A stretch of 64,000 nucleotides of DNA. Origin: an uncultured Treponema sp. (GTDB lineage Bacteria; Spirochaetota; Spirochaetia; Treponematales; Treponemataceae). Each line of letters begins with the position of its first letter. The first letter of the stretch is position 1. Below, piece after piece: positions 54,685-62,652 of this stretch. Both the position numbers and the translations under genes were made by a program. The notes beneath the pieces are model-generated. The model worked only from the letters and a program-made list of their open reading frames with translations, was not told the DNA's origin and made no database searches. Where the stretch lies: assembly GCA_947165895.1 (NCBI GenBank), contig CAMVCB010000001.1, positions 408,760 to 472,759 of the forward strand, written 5' to 3'.

Positions 54685-55241
54685 AAGTTTACTATCATCA
54701 TAATCCGGGCGGATTTTCAAACTGCTATATAGTAGTAAATGAAGCGGTCAAGGAAGCTATCATCATCGACCCGGGAAAAGTCACAGACGACATCATCTCA
54801 CAAATAGAAGACAACGGACTTACAATTTCAGGCATTCTCATTACCCACAATCACGGAAGCCACGTTCACGGCCTCAAAACCCTGAGAAAAATCTATTCGC
54901 CAAAAATCTATGCCGCCGACTGGGAAGTAGCAAAAGACGACACAACGGTAATTTCGCGGGACGGAAGCGTGAAGATTGCAAAGCTTACGGTGAACTATAT
55001 GGCAGTCCCTGGTCACACATCAGATTCCATGGTTTACAAAATCGAAAATCTTTTGTTTACAGGTGATGTTTTGTGCGCAGGAACAATCGGTTCAACAAAC
55101 TCCAGCTATTCAAAGTTCATTCTTGAATCAAATATACGCGAAAAGATTTTTTCTATGGACGACCGCATGATTATCATGCCGGGACACGGCCCCCTTTCAT
55201 CGCTGGGAGCCCTGAAAGAAGTAATGAAGGGAATTGTTTAG
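54681..55241 (+). CDS. Metallo-beta-lactamase fold hydrolase with altered metal motif
   Basis: A 186-residue glyoxalase II-like MBL protein. The first metal motif reads THNHGSHVHG (His56, His58, Ser60, His61), so the Asp of HxHxDH is Ser. The rest is normal: PGHTSDSM (His), FTGDVLC (Asp) and MPGHGPLSSL (His). Loss of the Asp should weaken the second metal site. ATGA overlap with the pentapeptide gene indicates coupling. Substrate not predictable. Confidence 0.85.
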   Translation: MKVYYHHNPGGFSNCYIVVNEAVKEAIIIDPGKVTDDIISQIEDNGLTISGILITHNHGSHVHGLKTLRKIYSPKIYAADWEVAKDDTTVISRDGSVKIAKLTVNYMAVPGHTSDSMVYKIENLLFTGDVLCAGTIGSTNSSYSKFILESNIREKIFSMDDRMIIMPGHGPLSSLGALKEVMKGIV

Positions 55242-55257
55242 CGCAGTTGGCCCGCCC

Positions 55258-57180
55258 CTATCGTCCTACAATCGAAATATTTCCGCAGACAATTCCATAG
55301 CGGTCAAAAACAAAGTCGTTCATCATGCCGGCCGCATCTTCAAAAGCCCGGGCCTGATTCTGGCGGATATAAGCACAGAGGTAAGGAGTTGCTGCCATCA
55401 CAGTTCCCCGGCTTGCAAGGTGGACAAAATATTTTGAAACCTCACTTATAGGCTGCTGCATGATATAGGCCATAAATTCGTTGTGCATAAGATATTCATC
55501 GCTGGTGTCATAGCCTAAGGAAGGCTGAGAGCGGAAGTAATCAATCAAAAACTGGCGGGAATCATAATCGATTGTGCCGTAAACTGCCGCAACAAAGTTT
55601 CGGAATTCCTGGTCGCGGAAGAAAATTGTGTGCCAGCCTTCGTGGGCAAGGAGATTTTTGCGGCTCCAGTCAGGAGTTTCCCGGGAGATAGAAACAAGAC
55701 CGCCGTCATTTGCCCGGACATAATCCCCTTCCAGCTCAAAAAAGCCGTTCACAATCAGAATCTTCTTTAAAAGCTCTTCCTCAGTGTTCAGCCGGAAGTT
55801 CAGATCAAGGGCTTTATTAAAAAACTTTGCCATACTTTCTGCACTGTAGTCGTGGGCATTGTAGCCGTGCATTCCCTTAAGCTGCTCGTTAGTAAGCAGA
55901 GTACCCTTGTAGCCCGCTTTTTCTACAAAATATGCAAGGCGGGTAAAAAATCTGTCCTGAACTTCATAATTTTTTGTATCAAAAAAGAGAATACGGGAAA
56001 ATCTGTCCCACTCAAAAATCTCATAGTCAGAAGTACGCCACTTTGTCTGGTCATAATCAAGGATAAAGCCCGGATCTGCAGAAACCGGAATCAAAACTTC
56101 GCCGCTTGCCGGACGAAGCCCCTGCTCTGCAATAAAGCGGGCCTTTTTGTATGCGGAAGGAGAAACCTTCATATAAAGGGAAGAAACGCACATTTTATTG
56201 GAAGTAAAGGCTGCCATAGAGAAAGGATTTTTTATTCCGCCCAGAGGAAGAACAAGACGATTTGCAGAAGAAACGTTGTTTATAAAAAAGCGTTGGCCAC
56301 CAATATTAAGCTCAACATTTACCTTCTCTTCAAGGCTTGAACGGTAATCCGGAATATTGTAAAGCCCCACGCTCAGCTCAGGAAGAGGAAGAGAGGCAGA
56401 TCGCTGGCTGAAAACAGTAGCAGCCCCGGAAAAATCAAAGGACTTTGCGATAAAATCAATTTTTCCGCCGTTATAGGCAAAGCCGAATTTTGGAATTTCG
56501 GAAGACAAGTCAAAGCCCAGCATTGCATCAGTTATGCAGGCAGCGACAATACGGATACGAAGAGTTGAAAAAATAAAAAATCCCTTTGGAAACTTCCCGC
56601 TCAAAAAATCATCTTTATTAAGGGCAATCGAAATATCAAGAACTTCAGAGGCATTTTTCATGTTTCCCTGAACAATAAGGCGGCTGCCGGAACCAAAGGA
56701 CTGGGGAATAAATTTTCCCTTAGCGGTAAAATCAGAAGAATCAAGAAAGCCTAACTGCAGGGGCAGGTCTACTGCATTTTCAAAAAGCTTTTTCTGCTTA
56801 GAAGTCGGGAGAAACTTTACGCGCACGGCAAGGGCAGCGCTTCCGTAGGCATCAAAAGACTGCATGATTTTTTCAAGCTGCTCGCCTGAAAATTTAAAGC
56901 TTGCATAATCAGCCTGTTTAATGAGGCCCTTGTGGGCAGGAGAATCCAGGGCAAAAAGTTCAGTTGCCGTGCGGTCAACGGTAAACTCAAGCTTTACGGG
57001 AGAAGTGTTTCCGTACATAAAAAAGTGCCAGAGCAGGTAAAGGTCAAAGAGAACAAAGGCACAAAGACCAACGGTAAAATATTTCATCGGCTTTTTAAGC
57101 TGGCGAAACCAGCGGGCCGTCTTTTTTACAGGAATATATACGCTTTTGAATGCAGATTTGAAAATATTTTTTCCACCCAT
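55258..57180 (-). CDS. Membrane-anchored HEXXH protein, putative metallopeptidase
   Basis: A 640-residue protein not assigned to a family I know. A basic N terminus and one helix at about 33-52 (YFTVGLCAFVLFDLYLLWHFF) anchor it, with the bulk outside. Residues 55-330 are beta-rich. A C-terminal domain has LLAHEGWHTIFF (His513, Glu514, His517) and NEFMAY (Glu568), which could supply the third zinc ligand as in gluzincins. It probably acts on an envelope protein or peptide. It is convergent with the MBL gene. Confidence 0.7.
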   Translation of the reverse strand: MGGKNIFKSAFKSVYIPVKKTARWFRQLKKPMKYFTVGLCAFVLFDLYLLWHFFMYGNTSPVKLEFTVDRTATELFALDSPAHKGLIKQADYASFKFSGEQLEKIMQSFDAYGSAALAVRVKFLPTSKQKKLFENAVDLPLQLGFLDSSDFTAKGKFIPQSFGSGSRLIVQGNMKNASEVLDISIALNKDDFLSGKFPKGFFIFSTLRIRIVAACITDAMLGFDLSSEIPKFGFAYNGGKIDFIAKSFDFSGAATVFSQRSASLPLPELSVGLYNIPDYRSSLEEKVNVELNIGGQRFFINNVSSANRLVLPLGGIKNPFSMAAFTSNKMCVSSLYMKVSPSAYKKARFIAEQGLRPASGEVLIPVSADPGFILDYDQTKWRTSDYEIFEWDRFSRILFFDTKNYEVQDRFFTRLAYFVEKAGYKGTLLTNEQLKGMHGYNAHDYSAESMAKFFNKALDLNFRLNTEEELLKKILIVNGFFELEGDYVRANDGGLVSISRETPDWSRKNLLAHEGWHTIFFRDQEFRNFVAAVYGTIDYDSRQFLIDYFRSQPSLGYDTSDEYLMHNEFMAYIMQQPISEVSKYFVHLASRGTVMAATPYLCAYIRQNQARAFEDAAGMMNDFVFDRYGIVCGNISIVGR

Positions 57181-57223
57181 AAGGGCATTTTAGCAGAAAA
57201 AAAAAGTATTGCATACTGCAAAA

Positions 57224-57260
57224 CTATCCCCTATCCCCTATCCCCTATTCCCTATATAAT
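57224..57260 (+). repeat. CTATCCC tandem repeat abutting a -10 box
   Basis: Three exact copies of CTATCCC (57224-57244) and one degenerate copy (CTATTCC) run directly into TATAAT at 57255-57260. The only upstream -35-like sequence, TTGCAT at 57209-57214, is 40 bp from the -10; loss of repeat units would bring it toward normal spacing. Confidence 0.75.
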
Positions 57261-57266
57261 ACTCCT

Positions 57267-57833
57267 ATGCTCGTTCTAATTCCCAACCCAAATCAGATTG
57301 CAGAACTTGTAAAAATTCAGAAGGATTTTATAGAAAAAGTAAATATCTGCGGCAATCAGAGCGCCCCTTCCCGCCCCATTTTTTACCAGAACACTCCGCT
57401 CTGGATTTTTCTCCCGGAAGAAAAATTTTCTCTTTCCGGCAATGAAAAAACAATAAAGAATGAACTGAAGGAGCTTTCACAGCGTATCAAAAAAGTAGAG
57501 CTTGAAGAGCCAGGCCTTTATTTTTCTGAAAAATTACAGCAGATGGTTTTGGGCGCCGCGGCGGACATAAGCACAGATTCAGGGCTCTGCAAGGCCGAAT
57601 TAATTATCTGTAAAACGGCAAGTGTCGTAATGGAAACGGCAACTTCCGAATCTGACTCACACTTGCCTAACATTTGCTTCGCAAATGTTGCAGGAAAAAC
57701 CGAAGGTGTAGTTTCCGACCTAACCTTCCCCCTCCAGTTAAAAATCTTCCGTCTTGCCGCCGCAGAAGAACTTTCGCCAGGCACATACGCAGTAAACGAA
57801 TCTGTCTGGAGAAAAATTAATAGGGCACAGTAA
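57267..57833 (+). CDS. Protein of unknown function
   Basis: A 188-residue soluble protein, family not recognised. Its middle (about 60-90) is helical and charged. A perfect hairpin, AACATTTGC-TTC-GCAAATGTT (57669-57689), lies within the frame and encodes a local NICFANV segment, which may be a small repeat insertion. TATAAT is 6 nt before the ATG, without a ribosome binding site. The last 17 nt overlap the convergent kinase gene. Confidence 0.6.
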   Translation: MLVLIPNPNQIAELVKIQKDFIEKVNICGNQSAPSRPIFYQNTPLWIFLPEEKFSLSGNEKTIKNELKELSQRIKKVELEEPGLYFSEKLQQMVLGAAADISTDSGLCKAELIICKTASVVMETATSESDSHLPNICFANVAGKTEGVVSDLTFPLQLKIFRLAAAEELSPGTYAVNESVWRKINRAQ

Positions 57834-58881
57834 CCGAAACCTGAGTACCTTCGCCTTCTTCTGTGAAGAAGTTTACCTGGCCGCCCAGGCTTTTGGCGCG
57901 GGTCTGAATGTTTTTAAGGCCGAAGTGATTTTTCGTCTTGAGGGCGCTTTTTAAGTCGAAGCCTTTTCCGCCGTCTGAAATTATAATTTTGAAATTCTTT
58001 TCATCAAAGGTTCTGACCAGCAGGCTTATTGTTTCTGCGCCGGAATGTTTTATGGAATTTGAAAGGATTTCCTGCACAATGCGGTAAATATTCAGATTCT
58101 TTTCTTTTGGGAAATTCTTAAAGTTCTTATTGTTTTTTACTTCATCCTGAATGCAAAGAATAATTTCAAGTCCGCTCTGCTTTTTTAAGACTCCACAGAG
58201 GGAAACAAGGGCTTCAAAAAGACCTTCGTTCAAGTCTGTCGGAGTCAGGGCATAGCAGGAGTTACGGACATCGCCTGCAATCTTCTTACAGAGATTTACG
58301 GATTCTTCATCTTTAAGCTGGAACTGCAGTACCCGCAAATCCTGGCAGACAGTATCGTGAAGTTCGTTTGAAATACGCTCCCGCTCGGCTTCCTGAGTTT
58401 TAATCACCTGGGCAGTATAGATAAGGTTTTCCTTGCGGCGCCTGTAAGTTACAAGATAGAGAATCAAAAAGACAAGCGACATACCAAGCGTCAGAATAAT
58501 TACCAGAATCAAAATCCTGTAGGAATAATAAAGCTGCTCAAGCTGAAAGCTTACAAGATTTTTCTGAAGAACTTCCCAGCGGCCGACATTTTCTGCAATT
58601 TTCTGCTTATCACCCTTTATGATTCCGTTAACCAGATTATCATGAATTACTTTTGCTTCCGGAAAATAATAAATTATAGTATCAGAGGGCTGGGCCTTCT
58701 TTATTTCAATCGCAAGTTCTTCAAGCCTGCTCTGGGCATCCTCCTCCCCTGCCGCCTCCCATTCCAGCCACTTTTGAGTAATAGCTTCGTACATAAGTTT
58801 TTCTGTCTGTTTCTGAGCCTTATGACAGAAGCCTGAAAAACATAAAAATCCAGATATTAAAAACGCAAAAATCTTTTTCAT
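57817..58881 (-). CDS. NarL-type sensor histidine kinase
   Basis: A 354-residue membrane kinase. Signal peptide (FAFLISGFLCFSGFC, possibly a lipobox-like Cys), an exported sensor region to about 120, a membrane helix at about 122-143, then HisKA_3 with the phospho-His in ERERISNELHDTVCQDL and an HATPase domain with EILSNSIKHSG (N box), SDGGKGFD (G1) and GLKNIQTRAKSLGG (G2). The ATG at 58881 is preferred to 58908. Its partner is very likely the LuxR-type regulator at 59528-60130, separated by one opposite-strand gene. Confidence 0.9.
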   Translation of the reverse strand: MKKIFAFLISGFLCFSGFCHKAQKQTEKLMYEAITQKWLEWEAAGEEDAQSRLEELAIEIKKAQPSDTIIYYFPEAKVIHDNLVNGIIKGDKQKIAENVGRWEVLQKNLVSFQLEQLYYSYRILILVIILTLGMSLVFLILYLVTYRRRKENLIYTAQVIKTQEAERERISNELHDTVCQDLRVLQFQLKDEESVNLCKKIAGDVRNSCYALTPTDLNEGLFEALVSLCGVLKKQSGLEIILCIQDEVKNNKNFKNFPKEKNLNIYRIVQEILSNSIKHSGAETISLLVRTFDEKNFKIIISDGGKGFDLKSALKTKNHFGLKNIQTRAKSLGGQVNFFTEEGEGTQVSVTVPY

Positions 58882-58928
58882 TACTAAAAATATAACACAT
58901 TCTTCCATAAATATGGTATATTCTCACT

Positions 58929-59537
58929 ATGAGTTTTCCATTTGATTTATCAAATCGGAAGAGAGTTTTATTTTTTATCCTCAGCATTATCTGCGGCTTT
59001 TTAGATTATATCATCTGTGATTTTGTAGCCTGGGTAAACCATCTGCCGCTTTTTTGTGACACAATTTTTATTATGGCGCTGAGTTTTCTTGCAGGTCCCT
59101 GGTGGGGAGTGCTTGCGGGATTTTTTTATCATCTGATTGATTTTTGCTTAAACAGAACTTTAGAACTGGGCCACTGGTTTGTAATCTGCCATTTTCTTGC
59201 GGCCCTTACTGCAGGATATTTTAAAATATGGTTTATCAAAAAAACAGACTCAAGCCTGGCACTTTTTATAAAGCTGATTATTCTTAGCCTTGTCCTCTGT
59301 CTGGTAATGAGCATTTCGGGCGGAATCATCGGCTACATCTTAAGATATGTTGAAGCCTACAAGGCCGCCAGCAGCCAGACAGATTTTCTTACCTTCTTAT
59401 GGGATAACAAATTCCATTCAAAGCTCCTTCTGCAGATTGCCGTCCGCATTCCGGTAAACATTGCCGACCGCTTTATCTGCACCTTCGCCGCCTGGGGAGT
59501 TTTTCTGCTTGTCCGCCGTCTTCCTTTTTACAAATAG
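58929..59537 (+). CDS. Membrane protein of unknown function
   Basis: A 202-residue protein with about five or six helices, including a glycine-rich FLAGPWWGVLAGFFYHLIDF segment. The small size and pattern recall S components of ECF transporters or membrane sensor modules, but no motif settles it. It lies between a histidine kinase and its likely response regulator, on the opposite strand, with its 3' end overlapping the regulator by 10 nt. TATATT is 6 nt before the ATG. Confidence 0.6.
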   Translation: MSFPFDLSNRKRVLFFILSIICGFLDYIICDFVAWVNHLPLFCDTIFIMALSFLAGPWWGVLAGFFYHLIDFCLNRTLELGHWFVICHFLAALTAGYFKIWFIKKTDSSLALFIKLIILSLVLCLVMSISGGIIGYILRYVEAYKAASSQTDFLTFLWDNKFHSKLLLQIAVRIPVNIADRFICTFAAWGVFLLVRRLPFYK

Positions 59538-60130
59538 CGTCCCAGCTCGTAGCGGTTCTTTACGTTGAACTTGTCGAAGATGCGGGAAACATAATTTTCA
59601 ACGCTGCGTTTGGAAAGGCCAAGACGTTCAGCTATTACTTCGTTGGGCAGGTGCTCGGCTATTAAATCTAAAAGCTCGCGCTCTTTTTTGGTCAGGGTGA
59701 CAAGGATTCCGCTTACATACATCATGTCGGAAAGCAAATCTTTCTGGATGTAGGTTTCGCCGCGGGAAACGCTACGAATTGCTTCCATAATTTCAGACTT
59801 GTCGGCATTTTTTGTAATAAAGCCCTTGATTTTGTGCTCCATCGTTTTCACAATAAAGCCCACGTTGGAAAATGACGAATACATAAGGCATTTAATTCCC
59901 TTCCCAAGAAGAAAATCTGCACAGTCAAAGCCGCTTTCGCCTTCCAGCTTGATATCGACCATAGCAATCATATCTTTTAGTTCTTCTGGAGTTTTTGACT
60001 CTATAAAAGGTACAAGTCCTGCCTTTGTCTTGCAGGAGTGGCAGAGGCTGATGTCTTTTGTCTCTGAAAATAATTTTTCCAGCCCCAGGCTTATCATTTC
60101 GTGGTCGTCTATACTGATTACGCTAATCAT
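59528..60130 (-). CDS. LuxR/NarL-family response regulator
   Basis: A 200-residue regulator. The receiver domain (1-120) has the acidic pair IDDHE, the phospho-Asp in MVDIKLEGESGFD (about residue 58) and a conserved Thr/Lys end (FITKNADKSE). The DNA-binding helix-turn-helix is at about 138-200: LTKKERELLDLIAEHLPNEVIAERLGLSKRSVENYVSRIF. It is the likely partner of the NarL-type kinase. It is divergent from the variable lipoprotein gene with an 8+8 palindrome between them. Confidence 0.93.
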   Translation of the reverse strand: MISVISIDDHEMISLGLEKLFSETKDISLCHSCKTKAGLVPFIESKTPEELKDMIAMVDIKLEGESGFDCADFLLGKGIKCLMYSSFSNVGFIVKTMEHKIKGFITKNADKSEIMEAIRSVSRGETYIQKDLLSDMMYVSGILVTLTKKERELLDLIAEHLPNEVIAERLGLSKRSVENYVSRIFDKFNVKNRYELGRYL

Positions 60131-60172
60131 ACTTTTATTTTACTTCATCATTCAGCAGAAATATATAGAGTT

Positions 60173-60195
60173 AACTCACTAAAATAAAGTGAGTT
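60173..60195. promoter_or_regulatory. Palindrome between regulator and lipoprotein genes
   Basis: AACTCACT (60173-60180) and AGTGAGTT (60188-60195) form a perfect 8+8 palindrome with a 7-bp centre. It lies upstream of both divergent genes, about 30 bp before a TATACT -10 box (60226-60231) of the lipoprotein gene. It may be the binding site of the adjacent LuxR-type regulator. Confidence 0.5.
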
Positions 60196-60265
60196 TTCAC
60201 TGACTACAGGGAAAAATTGCAGTGTTATACTCATATTACAGTTATTTTTCTAAGGAGATAAATAA

Positions 60266-61819
60266 ATGAAAAAACTTACAAAATATGCGCTTTTGCTGGC
60301 GGCTCTGGCATTGGGATTTGCATCCTGCAAAACAGATGTAGATACAAAATACGTTACAGTAGAAAAAGAGGTTGAAAAGACCGTTATTAAAGAAGTTCCC
60401 ACCGACATGACAAGCCATGAGGCAACAGCCGTCTACCACTATAAGCAGAACATAAGCGGTGTGGGCTACACAAAAGTAACCTACGAGGAAAACGAGGACG
60501 GCACGGTCAAAAAAGATGACGCGGACAATTCTGTCGCCATAGAGACCTCTCAAACTGTTGCCGCCGGAACAAAGCTTTCTGCCATCGCAAAGACCTTCTA
60601 CGGCTTTAAGGCAAAAGGACTTGTGGAAAGCCAGCAGGCAGACGGCACTTATGTGGTACATGTCTACTATGACAGAAACCTTGTCACCATTACGGTTACA
60701 GGCGGAGTAACGGCAACCTTTACAGGACTTTACGGAAGCGGCATTGGTGATTTAACCAGCGTAAATGCGAAAGTTCCAAGCGGCTCTTTTATTGCTTCAA
60801 CAACAATTCCTGCTACTTGCCCCGCAGAGGACTCAAGTTACACCGTAACACTGGGCACGGCAACTCTTGCAGAGTCAGACTCTTTTGTAAAAATTCCAAA
60901 AGGCTCATTCAAGCGCGCTTCTAGTTCAACTGGCACCGCTTACACTGTTACCCTCACAAAGGACTTCTACATGTGCGACCACGAGGTAACTCAGGGCGAG
61001 TGGGAAAAATACATGACTTACTACGGAGCGGAAAACAGCTCATCTTCAAGCATTCAGCCAAGCGACAAATACGGAAAGGGAGAGAACTATCCTGCTTATT
61101 ACGTGAACTGGTACGAGGCCGTAATCTACTGCAATCTTTTGAGCATGGCAAAGAACCTTACCCCGGCATATTACATTACGGTTGGTGAAGAGAAAAAAAC
61201 AGACCCTGCCGCTTGGGTGAACTCTGAAAGCCTTGCCACAAATATTAAAATGACGAGTGCAGGGAAATATTACTACGACGGCACTTCAGACAATTCACTC
61301 CTTGATTATAATGGCGACAGTGATACAGACGGTGGCATCCAGTTAGACAGTTCTGCAAACGGCTACCGCCTTCCTACCGAGGCAGAATGGGAATATGCCG
61401 CCCTGGGAAGCTACAAGGACAACGACAACTGGAACGGCTACGGCGACAGCTCTGACACAAGCACCAAAGTGTTTGCGGGCTATGACGGCACAAATGCGGG
61501 CGACACAGGAAAATATGCCTGGTATTCAAGCAACTCAAGCAACACTATGCATAGGGTAAAGGGAAAACTGCCGAACAGCTACGGTCTTTACGACCTGAGC
61601 GGCAACGTGAGTGAATGGTGCTACGACTGGTGGGATAATGTAATTTATGCAACAAGGGATGAAAGCGACCCGACGTGTGCGTCTGGTAGTGTTTGGCGCG
61701 TTAATCGCGGTGACTCTCGCTATTCGTACGCCTGCTCCGTTGCTAGCCGGGGCATGAACAACCCGTATCAGCGCAACATCGGCGATTACGGTATTCGTCT
61801 TGTTCGCAACGCCAACTAG
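60266..61819 (+). CDS. FGE-domain lipoprotein, probable DGR variable protein (TvpA-like)
   Basis: A 517-residue protein. The signal peptide ends in a lipobox (LGFASC, Cys21), predicting a surface or periplasmic lipoprotein. Residues 22-210 are a spacer with short repeats (KYVTVEKEVEKTVIKEV; VYHYKQNISGVGY). Residues about 207-517 are an FGE/sulfatase-modifying-factor-type C-type lectin fold: FVKIPKGSF, MCDHEVTQGEWEKYM, VNWYEAVIYCNLLS, YRLPTEAEWEYAA, YGLYDLSGNVSEWCYDWW. The last 45 residues match the variable regions of retroelement-diversified proteins such as TvpA of Treponema denticola. AAGGAG precedes the ATG. Confidence 0.88.
   Translation: MKKLTKYALLLAALALGFASCKTDVDTKYVTVEKEVEKTVIKEVPTDMTSHEATAVYHYKQNISGVGYTKVTYEENEDGTVKKDDADNSVAIETSQTVAAGTKLSAIAKTFYGFKAKGLVESQQADGTYVVHVYYDRNLVTITVTGGVTATFTGLYGSGIGDLTSVNAKVPSGSFIASTTIPATCPAEDSSYTVTLGTATLAESDSFVKIPKGSFKRASSSTGTAYTVTLTKDFYMCDHEVTQGEWEKYMTYYGAENSSSSSIQPSDKYGKGENYPAYYVNWYEAVIYCNLLSMAKNLTPAYYITVGEEKKTDPAAWVNSESLATNIKMTSAGKYYYDGTSDNSLLDYNGDSDTDGGIQLDSSANGYRLPTEAEWEYAALGSYKDNDNWNGYGDSSDTSTKVFAGYDGTNAGDTGKYAWYSSNSSNTMHRVKGKLPNSYGLYDLSGNVSEWCYDWWDNVIYATRDESDPTCASGSVWRVNRGDSRYSYACSVASRGMNNPYQRNIGDYGIRLVRNAN
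61675..61819 (+). other. Candidate DGR variable region
   Basis: The 3' end of the lipoprotein gene encodes RVNRGDSRYSYACSVASR and ends GIRLVRNAN, the framework seen in DGR variable regions (RVxRGGSW, CxVAxR, GFRLV). The coding strand here is strikingly poor in A: 6 A but 19 T in the 60 bases from 61681, as expected when template adenines are replaced during mutagenic retrohoming. Codon choice (CGC, GTT, GGT, TAC) also differs from the rest of the gene. A template repeat and reverse transcriptase are not in the window. Confidence 0.75.
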
Positions 61820-61826
61820 CGTTGGC
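61811..61826 (+). other. Hairpin at the end of the variable region
   Basis: GCCAAC (61811-61816), loop TAGC containing the stop codon, GTTGGC (61821-61826). DGR targets often carry such a short hairpin or cruciform next to the variable region that promotes homing. Confidence 0.55.
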
Positions 61827-61882
61827 TGTTTTGTAAGCAAAGTATTATCGTCTTCCGCATTCGTGGAAATATGTTGGGTGAG

Positions 61883-62033
61883 ACTGCCTAGTAAAGCCAG
61901 GCAGTGCACTATGTAAACTGCGTTAGGGCATGGAGCGGTGCGAAGCAGTCTGCGTCAGCAGACCGGCCGCCAGGCAAGCCGCGTAACGCCCGCCCGTCGG
62001 TGGCGGAGCCACCGACGGGAACGCCCAGAAAGA
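61883..62033. repeat. GC-rich palindromic cluster after the lipoprotein gene
   Basis: The gap of 215 bp contains ACTGCCT/AGGCAGT (61883-61905), GTCTGC/GCAGAC near 61949-61964, and a 12-bp arm pair CCCGTCGGTGGC/GCCACCGACGGG near 61991-62017, bracketed by GCGTTA and TAACGC. It is much richer in G+C than the neighbouring genes and probably belongs to the same class of mobile palindromes as the other repeats. Confidence 0.65.
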
Positions 62034-62034
62034 T

Positions 62035-62307
62035 TTATTTCTCCTGATGATAATGAGTTCCGCACTGAACTATATAAAGATTATCGCCTTCAACCCTATA
62101 AACAAGTCGATTTGCCCTGTCAATTCTTCGGCTCCAATATTCAGAAAGCTCATATTTCAATTGCTCAGGTTGGCCACGCCCCTTATCTACACCATTCCGC
62201 TCAATATCCTTTATAAGTTCATGCACCATTTTTATTAGTTTTTGCTGGTGGAGTTCAAAGAAATTGCAATAATCATCCCAAGCGACATCAGCCCAGACTT
62301 TTATCAT
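62035..62307 (-). CDS. yoeB: YoeB-family toxin
   Basis: A 90-residue RelE-fold mRNA interferase. It shows the YoeB pattern: AWDDYCNFFELHQQKLIKMVHELIKDIERNG, LKYELSEYWSRRIDRANRLVYRV (catalytic Arg) and the C-terminal CGTHYH (catalytic His and Tyr). It cleaves mRNA on the ribosome when freed from its antitoxin. It overlaps the antitoxin gene by one base and is transcribed after it. Confidence 0.93.
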   Translation of the reverse strand: MIKVWADVAWDDYCNFFELHQQKLIKMVHELIKDIERNGVDKGRGQPEQLKYELSEYWSRRIDRANRLVYRVEGDNLYIVQCGTHYHQEK

Positions 62308-62567
62308 TACGACAACTCCTTCAATTCATGAACCTGCCCTTTTCCACCTTCTACCTGAGCAATTGCCTGACGAAGATATTTGAGATTTTCCTCCGAATAA
62401 ATATAAGGATCATCTTTTGCTTTCAACTCAAATGGAAGGCCATTTTCGCGGATTACGGCTTTTACAAAGGCTGTTATTGCAGTCGTAACATTCAATCCAA
62501 TTGAAGAGATTATATTTTCGAATGAATCTTTATCAGAATCATCTATTTTTGCAGAAATTGTAGTCAT
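62307..62567 (-). CDS. RelB/DinJ-type antitoxin
   Basis: An 86-residue antitoxin. The N-terminal half is a ribbon-helix-helix of the RelB/DinJ type (ISAKIDDSDKDSFENIISSIGLNVTTAITAFVKAVIRENGLPF). The C-terminal half (SEENLKYLRQAIAQVEGGKG) resembles the toxin-neutralising tail of YefM-like antitoxins. It binds its own promoter and neutralises YoeB. AGGTAG lies before the ATG. Confidence 0.9.
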   Translation of the reverse strand: MTTISAKIDDSDKDSFENIISSIGLNVTTAITAFVKAVIRENGLPFELKAKDDPYIYSEENLKYLRQAIAQVEGGKGQVHELKELS

Positions 62568-62652
62568 ATTACCTACCTCCGACTAAAATATACTACCAAG
62601 AATTAAATATGTCAAATTTATGATTATTATTTCAAGATTTTTGTAAATAACA

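Noticed and set aside
57224..57252. CTATCCC repeats as a CRISPR array
   Set aside because: Units are 7 bp, contiguous and without spacers; no cas genes are present. No CRISPR array was seen anywhere in the window.
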